DNA of 64,000 nt, taken from Caprimulgus europaeus. Lineage: Eukaryota > Chordata > Aves > Caprimulgiformes > Caprimulgidae. The translations under genes were made by a program, and so were the position numbers. The notes under the pieces were generated by a model. That model made no database searches. It was not told the origin of the DNA and worked only from the letters and a program-made list of their open reading frames with translations. Shown here in pieces: positions 1 to 12,410 of the stretch. The stretch's first letter is position 1; the number at the start of each line of letters is the position of its first letter. Location: assembly GCA_907165065.1 (NCBI GenBank), contig OU015532.1, forward strand, positions 34,266,339 to 34,330,338. Reading direction: 5' to 3'.

Positions 1-2597
1 AAATGGAATTAGATTAAGTTCATTATTCTAAATGACACTTTTATAATTAAAAAAAAAAGGACTTGAGAATGACTGCATGACAAAACCTGCTATGAAAGGA
101 TATGAAGGATAAAAGACAAAAGAAATCTAAATATGTCCATTTACCAGAAAACCAGAGAATAAGCAGAAATGATAATGTACATAGAGTAGAGAGAAAAGTC
201 TACATTGAACAGTTTTTCTGCTTGGGAAAAACTTATTTAATTTAACAGGGATTAAACCAAATAAATTTTGATGTAATCTGTGGAGGGTTCTTTAAAATTA
301 TTGTAGGGGGGAAAGAAACATCTCAACACTAAGCACATAAACTGACAATTGTCTCTCATTAGTGCAGTAGCTTTGCTTTGTTGCATGTTGCTTCTTCCCC
401 CACTCTTACCAGTATATGCACTGAAGGTGGTAGGAGAATGTATTTCAGTACAGGTAGGCTTCTTCAGCTAGCTTTTATCTCACTGGAGAGACTGATGTTG
501 GTTAAGAAGCAATGTCTGCACGTCATTTCACAGAGTAGCCACCTAAATAAATATGCTGTGTTTTTGGTATGCCAGAATGTTCCTCATGACTCCTGCAATC
601 CTTGATTGTCACTTTTTTTTTTCCTTTTAAATGAAGTATGTCCTGTCTCCTAGCTGGTATCCTCAACAACTACCAGTTGTGTTATTGTTTATTGTTACAC
701 TATCTTGCATCATCTATGGGAACCTGTGAATAGTGACAGAATAAAATAATTATAATGATATTTACCATAATAATTTCGCTTAACTTTTCCCTTCCTTAAA
801 AATATTATTAATGAAACCTAAAATAAGATTCCACACTATTGTTATAAACTGAGAAAATTGCCATATTAGGTTGCTGGCTTGTAGCGAAAGATGTTTTGCA
901 TGTGGCTATTTATTACAACAAGGCCCAAACAATAGCTTAACAGTATTTGCACATTGTTAAAAGAAAACAGGGAAACCTAAGTAGGGGAAATATTATTTTT
1001 TTGTTACTTGTATTTATTAGTTCTGTGCAGTTTCCATCATTCTGTGGGAAGGTAATCAGTTAGGATTAGTGGACTATTAAGCACCAGTGTACAAAAGGGT
1101 AATATGGATTCCCCTTTGAGAAATAATGGTTCCCATGATGGGTTCTTTATTTTAAGCCAGATGCTTAGATTATGGGCAATGCATTGCTCATTGTAATGCC
1201 TATGGCACGGTTTGCCTATAATGCTGATCGAAAAGCCTACCATATCACTCTGATGAAACCAACTTACAAATCAGTTTCCCAGAAATGAGAATTAATAGAA
1301 CAAGCAATAACATCCTAATTTCTACACGACAGCTAGAGTAACACTTAAAAACATTCTACATTACCAGATAAATACACCATTCATTTTCACAAATGGAGTC
1401 TGTTTCAATTCTCAGCTGTTGGATGATGATTTGACTTGGAGCAAAGGCAGCATAATTGGGTAACAGCTGAAATGTGCTTCGTTGAAAAGGGTTGAAAGAT
1501 CCATTGCTGGATTTCTAGGAGTGTGAATTACAATTCCAATAATATCAGAAGCAACTAATTCTATTCTTTAGAAGTGAGGACATAAAAGAAGTTTTAGGTT
1601 TTCTTATTTCAAGCTTTAATTGAGGCCTAGGTTGTAACTCATTTTCATCCCTGAATGGGTGGTAAAAACATACACAGTAGGTAATTCACACTACCTCAAA
1701 AACTGTTAGTGCCATAAGAAGACTAATCAGGGTAAGCTTCCAGTAGCAAATTATCAGCTACAAATTAAAACCTTGCCGTACGTCTGCTAAAAGCAACCTT
1801 CCCCCCCAGCATACATTCAACTAGATTAGTAACTGTTAGATTACTACAGGGTATGAAAAATAGGGGAGTGATCTAAGCAAGCCTTCAAAACATTACATTT
1901 CAGAAGTGAACAGGGAACAGTTTTAAGGTCTCACTTTTGTTTGACTGCCACATTTACTACAGTTTGAAAATCTAACTTTTTTATTTTAAACACACATATA
2001 AAGATACATCAAGGAAGCAAGATTTTTTTTTGCAGTTAATGTATTTGTTTTATTTAATTCCTAATTGCATCATTCTTCACTATGAACCAAGGGAAAAAAA
2101 GCATCCATTTTGCAAAGCACCTCCACTCCTGTGGCTACGTATTCAGGAAGTGACCTGTCCCATCCACCATTTAAGCCCTTTGCCCTTTCGAGGGGCACAG
2201 TAACCTTTAGTTGACTGTCAGGAGCCCTGAATTCCCTGAAATTTTCAGGCAGTTTCCATACCTAGCAGAGAGTTTAATTCCCTTTGTGATAAACTGTTGG
2301 GCTCATTTGACCCCTGAATCTTCATTTGTATGTTTCTGTTATGTTTGTCATAGCATTCTGGTTTTACCTCAGATTTGAAGTCAAAAGAAAATATAATTCT
2401 TCAGTCCCATCAATAAGGGAATGAAATGTAGATGAGCAGGAAGTGATCAAGTAAAGGATCATGTGTCATGTGTAATATTATATGTTGTCATTCTGATCTT
2501 ATACCTCTCAGTATCTTTTCTGAAAGCATCCTCTTTAATAAGAAAAGGAGTGGGAGGACATGACTGTTTGAATGTTCTTTTTCAGGATAGTCTTACT
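1..2597. other. Unique AT-rich non-coding DNA
   Basis: I see no gene, RNA or recognisable repeat. Open frames are under 80 codons, lack splice context and do not resemble known proteins. Short A or T runs (for example near 50 and 2022) and a C7 run near 1801 are the only low-complexity elements. Confidence 0.7.
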
Positions 2598-2649
2598 TTT
2601 GGATTTGATGATCTTAAAGGTCTTTCCCAACCACTATAGTTCTGTGATT
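2598..2649 (+). repeat. CR1 LINE 3' tip, severely 5'-truncated
   Basis: This short stretch has the typical end of an avian CR1 3' UTR: a GATGATCTTAAAGGTCTTTCC block followed by CCAACCACTATAGTTCTGTGATT. It ends at one copy of the terminal octamer-like TTCTGTGATT. The next base starts a second CR1 piece in the same orientation. It may be the remains of an older insertion whose tail was the landing site of the second, or the first unit of a dimeric insertion. No coding content remains. Confidence 0.75.
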
Positions 2650-3000
2650 GAGGGGAGACCTTATCGTTCTCTACAACTACCTGAAGGGAGGTTGTGGAGA
2701 GGTGGGTGTTGGTCTCTTCTCATGGGTAATGGATGACAGAATGAGAGGAAATGGCTACAAGTTGCACCAGGGGAGGTTTAGGATAGATATCAGGAAAAAA
2801 TTCTTCACAGAAAGGGTAGTCAAACATTGGAATATGCTGCCCAGGGAAGGGGTGGAATCATCAAACCTGCCAGTATTTAAAAGACAGGTGGATGAGGTGC
2901 TTAGGGACATGGTTTAGAGGTGGGATTGGTAGTGATAGGTTAATGGTTGGACTCGGTGATCTTAAGAGTCTTTTCCAACCACTGTGATTCTGTGATTCTA
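2650..3000 (+). repeat. CR1 LINE 3' end with ORF2 C-terminus and 3' UTR
   Basis: A 5'-truncated CR1 non-LTR retrotransposon. Positions 2650-2917 read as the C-terminal end of ORF2 in one open frame (about 89 codons, stop at 2915-2917). Landmarks include [33 protein letters not shown] and [18 protein letters not shown], all typical of the CR1 ORF2 tail downstream of the reverse transcriptase. The 3' UTR of about 80 bp ends in two copies of a TGTGATTC octamer, the usual CR1 terminus. The frame is intact over this part, so the copy is moderately young, but it lacks the endonuclease and reverse transcriptase and cannot move on its own. Confidence 0.93.
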
Positions 3001-6000
3001 CTTTTCTTTTTCCTAGCTCACGAGTTGTTTAAAAGTGCTAGAAGCATTTGCACGCTGTGTTTGTATTGGTAGAGAAGGTTTTTTTGATATTTAGGGCAGG
3101 GGTTTTTGCAAATCTTGGGAGACTTGCTCTCTGCCTTAATCTCTGCAAGTAGAGTCAATTTATGGTGTGTGTTTTTTTGGTATTGGTGTTTAGGTTAAAA
3201 GAACAGTGATCCCTGAAAGAAAGGATTGTCTTGTACTCTTTGTAAGCACCTTATTTATGGATTGCTATATACATAATGTGAACAAACAAGTTACAATCAG
3301 AAAATTTCCTGAATATCTTTCCCAAGTGCTCATTTAATCCTCTGAATTCTGTTTCATAGACCTGAATGCAGCTAAGCCTACGCTTAACTGCAAATGGTCT
3401 GTTCACTGTTCAGCTTTAACTGGAGCCATGTGCTGTGCTATGCTGTAGGTAGTCATGACAAACTTCGTTGGACTCTGGTGTTAAAAGTACTGCAGCTCGT
3501 TGGTGCCAGGTGAATTCTCAGCAGTGACTAACATGACAGCAGTGCAAGTAGGAACAGCAGCATTGGTATGGACAGTGGTTTTCAACTGAAGGTAGCTCAT
3601 GGGCAAAAATTGCAACCTTTGCCCTTTGTCCAAAGCCTAATCAGAAAAAAAATGCTTATTTATATATGTATCACACATGGAGGCTTTCTGTTGCGTATTT
3701 TATGTTTCAAGTGCTTAATATTGTTCCTGATAGTGGAAAAAAAATAATAAAATAAAATCCAGGATATGGCTTATTCTCCCACTGGTTCCTCCGTGTCTGG
3801 GAGCAGGGTAGCACTGTGTAGTTCCATGGCAGTGAAGTGTATGGCATATTTAATCAAGTCAAAGAGAACCTGCATCAGACTAAATGAATTTGTTATGTCT
3901 GTACTTCCAAATGCTTCTCTTAATTAAGCTTTGTGAGTGTTAGGACTTTTCATCAAACTAGTCATCTTCTTGCATTAGGGTCTGGGTGAGTCCCAGACAA
4001 CCAAGGTAATACACAATACTTTTATTTTTGAGGTACATGACTGTTCCTCATATGTGTTAAGTTATATATGAATGCTCATTAAATCTACTAAGATAACTGT
4101 TTGATGTGTTACTCAATAGATGAAACATAAAACTGTTCTTTAAAAAATCAGTGAAATTGCTTGGAGGAACAACAAATTCATACATCAGCCCATTCTTTAT
4201 GTTCTAAAGTGCAATTTACAGGACTGAACTAAAGCAAATGTCATACCTTTAATTTCGTAAAAAGTTATGTACAAGTCTATTATTCAAAATAATCACATAA
4301 CTGGGAAATTCACTGAACAGCTACCTTTCTGCTCAGCAGGGTGCCATTTTATAGACTTTAAAATTCACTAAGTTCAAGCAGCTTTCGTTCTCAATAATAC
4401 ATGTGCTAAATATGTCACATTAAAAGTGCTTTTGGCATGTAAATGATCCGTTTTCACATAGAAATGCTTTTAAAAGAATCTGAGCTCACTTTTTTGGAAA
4501 TTATAAGTGCATTGAATTTCATTGTCCTACAGAACCATGTAGAGTTGATCGAAGTGAACTACAATGACAAACCAACCCTTGTCAGCCCTTATATTTATGT
4601 ATCATTTGAGCTGTCAGAAGTATATATAGTTGCATTTTCTTCCACATATTTTCTACTCAGTTCAAAAAAATAATAAAAAAAAAAGGTGTAAGGAGGGGGA
4701 GGTGGGTTTGCTTTTCTAGGCCTAAGTGCTCACAAGCACTTCTGTGTATAAAAAGTTAACATTTCACTGGAAGACTTGCAGCACGTTAAACTGATTTCCT
4801 AAGCTTGTTAATTTTTTTCTTAGAACTCAGCAGTACTTCTACTACTGCTTTAATGTTGAAAGATAAGGAAAATGTTTTACAGGTGATTTAGGATGCTTAT
4901 CCTCTAAAGAACGAATTCTGAATTCTTATGCATAACATGAATAAAACTGAAAGCATAATCTGTGTCTCTCACTGCTTCATTATACTGCTGCATACCGAAC
5001 AAATTCTCCATACTCTGTATACCACAGAGTGAGATTCTTTCATGATAAATTGATTGTACCTATTCCCATTCTCTGTAACTCCATGTAAGGGACCTTGGTA
5101 ATGTCAGACACATCCCACTTTTAAAAATCTTTTGTTCTTTCTTATTAGAATAAGTAAAGCAACTTGAATGCTGTTTGGAAGTCATTATGTTATTATTCTG
5201 GTTACCTATAATATAGTACCTGGCTCCAGGGTTCTCACAGATACTTGTTTAAGAAAACAAACTGTCAAAAATGTTCAGTTCTTATCTTAAATATGGAAAC
5301 AGAATTATGAGATGACTAAAAAAAAAATTAAAATGGAAAGACTTGGTTTCAGGGAAAGAGAAGGAGAAATAAAAAGGAAGGAAACATATGTGTTGGTTTG
5401 CAAGGTCTATGAGGCAGAATAACTCAATTGAGTGGCTGTCTACTGGAAACCCTATACAGGCCTGTAGTAGAGACCATTGTGGGTAGGCATGAATCATGGG
5501 TGGATGATTCACAAAACCTATGTGGAAGGAAAGCTTAAGAAGTCCGTTGCCCCTTTTTTTGCTTATCCATAACTGCAGCTCTAAAGTCATAAACTGTATC
5601 TGTCAGCTGGGTGTGGGATTCCATTTAATTTTCTTCCCATACGTGGGATTTACCTTGATTATACATTGTACCTATATAGGTGAGCATTTCTGCATTTCTG
5701 TTCTGTGTAATGCACAGTGTAAACACACAAAACAGATCAAAGATAAGAGAAAGTGATGTGATATAAAGTATAAGCAAAGGCTGAATGTCTGTGTTTGGTA
5801 CGTGTTTATTTAGCATTTTCAATTCATTTTTTGTGTACTTATAATGTAATCTCAGTCTTTTTAGCATCTTGATTTTGGGGTAAAACAAAATCTTAAATAT
5901 TTTTCCACCTTTAGTGCGCTGAGGCAATATAAGGTGGAGACTTGAGGGATTTAGGCTCACATTTATCCTCTTTCTTGGAGACATTCCTTGTTTATTATGT

Positions 6001-8074
6001 TTTATCTAAAATTAATCTGAACTGAGAATACTGGTTGATCCTTTGAACATGGAATATCTGACAAAGATCTCCAAAAGCACTGAAGCACAATTTCTCCATC
6101 CTAGTAATGGCTCGTTATCGACTGCTTATAAGCAGGCATCCACTCAGGACAGTCTGCCTCTGGAGAAACAATTGGCCAAGGTGCCTGAAAGTTGTCCGTT
6201 TTCCTCTAGTGATGTGTTTGCTGGGTGTTAGTAGACATTTTAAGCATTCAGGGCTCTCAGATTAGCTGTTGTAGATTCTGCTTACCAAGCATCAGATTGC
6301 TCAATTTCTACATGATTTTGTAATACCCATTTAATAATGAGGAAAAGCATTGTATTGACGTGTCAAATATTTGTTCTACCATCTTCGAGCCTTGTGTAAT
6401 TATTTTAACATCAGCCATGACCTTGTCTTCCAGATACTAAAGCATAATAAGAAATAAAAAGGACATTAACCTACTTAATCCTGGTTTTCCATCAAAAAAA
6501 TGTTTAATCAATGTTTGTTTAGGGATCTGGGTCTGAACTGATGGTGTCCACATATTGCTGTCTCTTAAAAATAGATAAACTTCTACTTAAAGAAATGCTT
6601 TTCAACTTCCATTCAAGAAAACAGCTGTTAAAGAATGACCTCTGAATGTGTCTAAATATTTTCAGAGCGCAAAGACCTACTAAAAAATCCTGAAATATGA
6701 AGTAGTTTCTTCAAAAATGCTACTCTTATGTGTGAGTTATTTATAAATTCTAGTTCTCAACAGCTATAACTCAGTATGGGATATTTCTTATAGCTCACAT
6801 ACATGATCTCATATACCCTACGGAAATGCCATACAGCATAAATAACAAAGATGCAACCAGTAAGAGTCTACAGATGTTGAATTGACTTCCTTAGAAATTA
6901 ATCTAAAAGCTGATAGTCTTTAGTTAAGAACTAGACCTTTTTGTTTATTTTTTTAATCCTTTGGCATAATATTTTATCATAAATCCTGTTTCATTTTTAT
7001 TTCATGGAGGTAAGCAGGTTATATAAAGATAGATTGCAATTTTAAATAAATTATATAGAACTTTTTAATAAGGGTTTGTTAATCCAGCTCAGACTTGGTG
7101 CCAATAAGAAGCACTTTGTTTAATATATTTCTGACTTCACATAAATCCTATCTAACTCTGTGTCTGGTATTCAAAGCCATTTACGGGGATTTTTTAATTC
7201 CTTACATTTTTAGGCTTTTAGACATTGTGGATACAACATTGAAAGTACTGATTTACTTTTTAACTTTCTGAGGTATGTTTTAATAAAAAAGAAAGTGAAA
7301 AACATTGCCTAACTTTGAACATAAAAGAAATCTCGGTCTCATTAAGTCAACAGTAATGCTCTCCTTAACTTCAAAGGCGACCATGATTTCATCCAACATA
7401 TCTAACAATTCCATAAAACACACAATGAAAATCACTTTACAATATTGGCAGGCAGAGTATGCATTTTGTATGCATCTCTGGGAAGAAAAGGCACAAACAT
7501 TCTGACTGACTTCCTAATGCATGCCAGCTACAAATTAAAAGAGCTGAGGATTTTTTGAGAGACATTGTGTTATAACTCTCTGGGAGTATTAAGTGTGCAC
7601 TGCCTCCATTTCAAATGAGACTTAAAATATACGCTGTGAAATTACAATTATGTTATTCTGAGCACTCCGTTATTTGCTGGCTATGAAGTGTGGCACACGA
7701 TTTCTCTTAGTGGGGGAAGAATGTTCAAGATGCGTGGGTGAAATACGCACACCGTCAGCAAGAAACCCGATGAGCTCAAAGCTGAAAACACTTCAGTACA
7801 GGTTCTGTACGAGTACAATAAATCCAGTCACCTAAGGTTAAATGAGTTAATGCATATTCTGTTACTCATTTTCCTGTGCTAATGATAAAGCAAGTCTAAA
7901 GCCATACCTTGAAAGCAAACTGCAAGAAAAGGAAAAAGACTAGACAGATGCATTGTAGTGAAATTTAATATTGATAAGTGTAAGTGCTTTAAAATGTGTA
8001 CCTTGGCTTAAACTGGAAGTGGAAGAAAGGACTTGAGAGCAATAATTTCAAGGCTGCAGAAAAAAACAAAGTAG

Positions 8075-8075
<1 letters not shown>
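3001..8075. other. Unique AT-rich non-coding DNA
   Basis: No gene or clear repeat was recognised. A short A-rich run lies near 4666-4685. Several open frames of 60-120 codons (for example on the minus strand at 5625-5984 and on the plus strand near 6043-6231) show no family resemblance, and their lengths are expected by chance in about 5 kb of two-stranded sequence. Confidence 0.65.

Positions 8076-8104
<29 letters not shown>
8075..8104. repeat. (TA)n microsatellite
   Basis: About 14-15 uninterrupted TA units, followed by TGTAATATAG. Such alternating AT tracts are often length-polymorphic and can extrude cruciforms. No gene is adjacent. Confidence 0.95.
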
Positions 8105-8105
<1 letters not shown>

Positions 8106-11100
8106 AATATAGAAACAAAGAAGAAAACTCACCAGAAAGCTAATATTTTCAATCACTGACTTTGATGGTATCACATGTTCCTCGTTGTCAAGAACAGCTT
8201 TCTAAAATGTAAGAATAGTTTGAGAGGATTAATTGAATTCATGGTGTTACTGACCTTCTGGAATAAAATTTTACAGCTCTGTTCATGTGTCTAAAGATCT
8301 TAATTGCATATAAACAATTTCCTTTTCATAAGAAAAGATTTCCAAACCTCTGGTGAATTATGGAAATCTTTATGTGATAATATTTTCTGTTCTGAAAACT
8401 GCTGGGTGTTCGGATATAACTTGATTTCAGTTGAGTCCTTATATTGGTAATTGTTTCCAACCTTCCCTCCTCATAAAGAAAGAGATCTAACACTTGCACA
8501 TTTTCACCTTAACATCAGAAGAGTTATCTGCTTATGAAAAGCTTTTATTCTCTACTTACAGAGTGTGTCTGATAACAGGTTTTTAGTGGAAGAGGTGTGG
8601 AAAGGTAATACAATGCATCATCCTCCTGAATCTTACAATAACTAAAAAAACAGTGTTGTAAATAGTGATTGGAGATTGTGTGGCCACATCTTTGTCAGCC
8701 GAGATCTGTTCTTCAGTCCGAACAGTGTGCCAACCAACATGTCATTACTGCATTCTCACCAGGTATGTCAGCACATGCTGGTTCTGTCCCTGCAGCTGCT
8801 CATTTGTGTAGAGTCTGTATTTCCATGTTTACTCTCTCTATCTAGATCTAGTTCATTTATAACTGGGAGGAATTTTCAGAAATTCACTCTTTCTCAGCTG
8901 TTGGGTATCACAGTCAATCTGAGCCGTGCTGTCTGCTGACATGAGCACTGCTAGGCTGTTTCAGCAGAGGCCAAGCAGGTTACTTTGAGCCATTGCTGAA
9001 TCATGAAGTGTGGTTTAAGCTAACATGTTTGTCTTCTCGTGGGAAAGGACAAGAAGTGCTGAGATTCAGGTATCACGTCACAGATGGTGAAAGTCAAGAG
9101 CAGAGTCCACATTCTTCCTTCTGTTGTGTTACTTATCTCTTGCTCAGCTCAACCCCTACTATGCATTAGTGTTTGATGTTCAGGTGGTTCCCAGGGGCAC
9201 TTCAAGGGCAGATTGAACATCACTGCAATTAAGTGTGTAGATGTACCTCTTTTAAGGCTTTTTGATATTTTACAATAAGAATATAAAAAAGGTACTGACG
9301 TGTGTGTGTATATATATATATATCCATCCTGCTGGCATTAAAAGCTAACAAGTCTCCAAAATAGAGCGTAAGGAAACAAGAAGGCCATTGTTAGCCAAGG
9401 GTGAATAATTAATATTGTATCCCATTTTTCACTTTTGAAGGAAATCAAAGAATACCATATATTCTTAAAATCACAGAATCTACCTTTTGAGGACAAAAGA
9501 AATTTTATGATCTTTATAATAATGTGTTCAAGAGTACTGCAGGAAATGGTATTGGTATTTCCATAGGTTATGCTATGATACACAAAGAGTGTTGTATGTG
9601 CCTATGGCATAGAGGAATTCTTTGTAATTGTTCAAGTGACTGTAATAACCCTCTTTATTCTGAGAACTGCCATGGGAGGAGCTTGCAGCATTCTGCAAAA
9701 TCAGTATGTGACGCAGCAGCTACTCACTTGGACCACAGCTTCCTCCAGGTTCTGTATTTGTATGCTTTGACCATGGGAATCCTAATCTCCTCATCTGCTC
9801 AGGCCACAGTTGTACCACTGTACTTCAAATACTTATGTGTCAAAGTGCATTACTCCTGATTTGGGATACTTTAATATTCTGGGATTTGTTTGGCAATTGT
9901 GGATGCTTAGTGGGTGGTTGAGTATTATAGAAAGCATGGTCATCTCTGAGGTGAAATCAGAGGTTGTCTCTGAGATCTGCTAACAGAGGGGCAGGAAAAT
10001 TTATGTACATCCCAGGATTTAGGATTTCCACTTCTGAATCAGGGTGTGTCTGTGGATTAGAACTGCCTCACACTGAATACATGAGAACTCGCACCATTGA
10101 TTTTCAGGTGCTACAGCGCCTGATGATATTGCCCATACTACTTGCAGTTCATAAGTATCCTTTCCTACTTCAGAAATAACAGAATTTGTCAAGCTTGATG
10201 TTCTGTGTGGATCTTAGCAATTCCCATAGTCCTGAGATTGGGCATATATTGTCTTTCTGTTTGAAAAAGTTTAGTAGGTTTTTGTTTATTAGAAAGCATA
10301 AGCTGTGCTCCATCTCAGTGGTGTCAAATTTTAGTAATATTGAAGACAATCCTATATGGATAACGTAAGGAAATAATGACATACCTAATGGTAGCTCAAA
10401 CACATGCTTTTAATATAGCGGTAGTTTTGCATTTTAAGATTCTTCATTTCGTTCTTGCAAGATTTAAAAATGTGGTTTGAATATATTTTGAGAAAGGGTG
10501 TGAAAAATAAGAGATATTCACAATATTTTTTTCTTTACCATGCAACTCCCTCCATAAGCACACATTCAATTAGTAAGCACACTAAACATTTTCTGGTGCT
10601 CCTGTTTTGCAACACAGACTTTGCCTGCTTTCTGTTTGCTGCTTACAACATAATGACATCTGCTGGAAGAGGTCACTCGTAAAAAGGTGTTAGCAACTGA
10701 GAGAGAAGTTGAAATCCAATCTGGATAAACGTATGTTTGAATCTGTACCAGTTATCACCTAAACGTGTATTTACAGCAGATAGATAAGTAGGTGAAAACA
10801 GTATAAAGTAGTACAACTAAAATGTATTTTAAAAGTGATATTTAAAATTATAAGGCATTAAAAAAAGTCTGTGCTGAACTTAAAGGGATAGGAATGCAAT
10901 CTAAAATGCAGTTTTATTGATTTGGCTCATTTGGGAATGGAATTGATCAGCAAAAGCTGGTTTGTTTCATGTGTAGTATCTTGGGTTCAACACAGTACCA
11001 GTTAAGGTACCAAGGAAGGTCTTCAGTGGAGTTTGCATGGATTCCTGGGAATTTCTCTCAGATCTGGAGCAGGCTGTTTCTACATTAGCAAGCAATTTGG

Positions 11101-12195
11101 CACAATAATAGTTAATCAGTAGACTGATGCTGTTGGTGCTGAGGCCCTTCCCATCTCCTTTACATGTGTTTTGAGGAATTTACATCAGGTGACATTTTGT
11201 CTGGTTACTGGACCAAACGTCTTTGGTACACAAATGGTTTGAGGCTCTCTGAAAGGAAAAACCACTGTGTTCACCAGGGAGAGCCTGTGGTGGTGCAGCC
11301 CACAGCCCTGACATGGAGCCTGCCTGGGATGCTGTTGGAGTAGAGCTGCTGGTTCAGTTTCCCCCAAAAGAATCCTAGGTCAGCAAAATCACCCTGTGAA
11401 GCAAACCAGCATGTGATGAATGGAAATGATCAAGAGATTTACATAAGCAGACATTTAACTTCAAAACTCACTCTTATTCTGAACCACGTAGCTAATAGAG
11501 ACTTAGCTTTAGAAACACTGAGTCTCAGGACAAAATATAGTTTATTTGGAGTGACTGTAAAATATCAGTAACTTACAGGTTTATAGGAAATTTAATAACT
11601 GGGTTTAGATAAGTTCAGAAGAAAAACAAATACGAAATATCCTACAAATCTGAAGTCCTGCTTTTCATGTTTTGTTGTTTGTTTGTTTTTCTGGTTACTT
11701 CTGGCAATAACGTGGCTTTCTGAATTATTTGAAAGGAGGTGAAATAGTGTAACTTTTTTTCTGACAGTATTTTTAATTCTAGTTTTATCATTCAAGTGGA
11801 AGAATTACCATTTAACCTTAAGTGTCGTAGATATGCAGTTTCCATGCTTGAACTCTCTAAGGCTAAAGTAAAGAGCAAATAGTTAAGCTGCCTCTTTGGG
11901 TACCATCTGAAGTTAGAAAGTATAGTTACTCCCTTTACCAGTAATACACTAGTATACTAGATCTGCATATAAATTATTCTTCTCTCTACCTCTGAAAACA
12001 TGTCATACTCCATGTTTCTTTTTTCATGTCTATCTGCATCAATGATGTGTTCAACTGCAAGTGCTAACATAGGTCTTTAAAAGCTTAAGTCTGCATTTTG
12101 AGGAATTCCACACTCTTTAATCTAGTCAGACTATGGACTTCTCTTTCGTGATCTTCAAGGGACTCTTCAGTTTTTTCCACACCATTGTTGTGGCT
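8105..12195. other. Unique non-coding DNA
   Basis: No exon or RNA gene can be supported. A frame of 111 codons at 9524-9859 (plus) resembles no known family. A weak CR1-tail-like string near 9470 is too decayed to call. Confidence 0.6.
9299..9323. repeat. Compound (TG)n(TA)n microsatellite
   Basis: A short run of TG units passes directly into about seven TA units, then ends in TCCATCC. A simple compound dinucleotide repeat with no recognisable function. Confidence 0.9.
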
Positions 12196-12410
12196 CACAG
12201 AATCACAGAATGGTAGGGATTGAAAGGAGATCATCTAGTCCAACCCCCCTGCCAAAGCAGGTATATCTAGAGCAGGTTGCACAGGGCTGCAACCAGGTGG
12301 GTTTTGAATATCTCCAGAGATGGAGACTCCACAGACTTTCCGGGCAGCCTGTTCCAGTGCTCTGTCACCCTCAGAGTAAAGAAGTTTTTGCTCATCTTCA
12401 GATGGAACTA
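12196..12410 (-). repeat. CR1 LINE 3' end, truncated
   Basis: On the plus strand the copy starts with the reversed CR1 terminus CACAGAATCACAGAATGG. The block ATCATCTAGTCCAACCCCCC and the run GGGCAGCCTGTTCCAGTGCTCTGTCACCCTCAGAGTAAAGAAG then follow. This is the reverse complement of the CR1 3' UTR plus the last part of ORF2. It closely resembles the same segment of the longer copy at 22771-24465, including the CTGCCAA.GCAGG motif and the GGTGGGTTTTGAA stretch, so both probably belong to one subfamily. Similarity stops near 12410, where 5' truncation joins host DNA. The open frames across it on both strands are shadows of the repeat. Confidence 0.93.

Noticed and set aside
6043-6231. Protein-like frame of 62 codons (NMEYLTKISKSTEAQ...)
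   Set aside because: It starts only with a non-ATG or internal ATG codon and has no clear splice sites or family match. Its length is expected by chance.
9470-9535. AATCACAGAATCTACC resembling a reversed CR1 tail, followed by a TATGATCTT string
   Set aside because: Only the first dozen bases fit. The following sequence does not keep CR1 word order well enough to separate it from chance.
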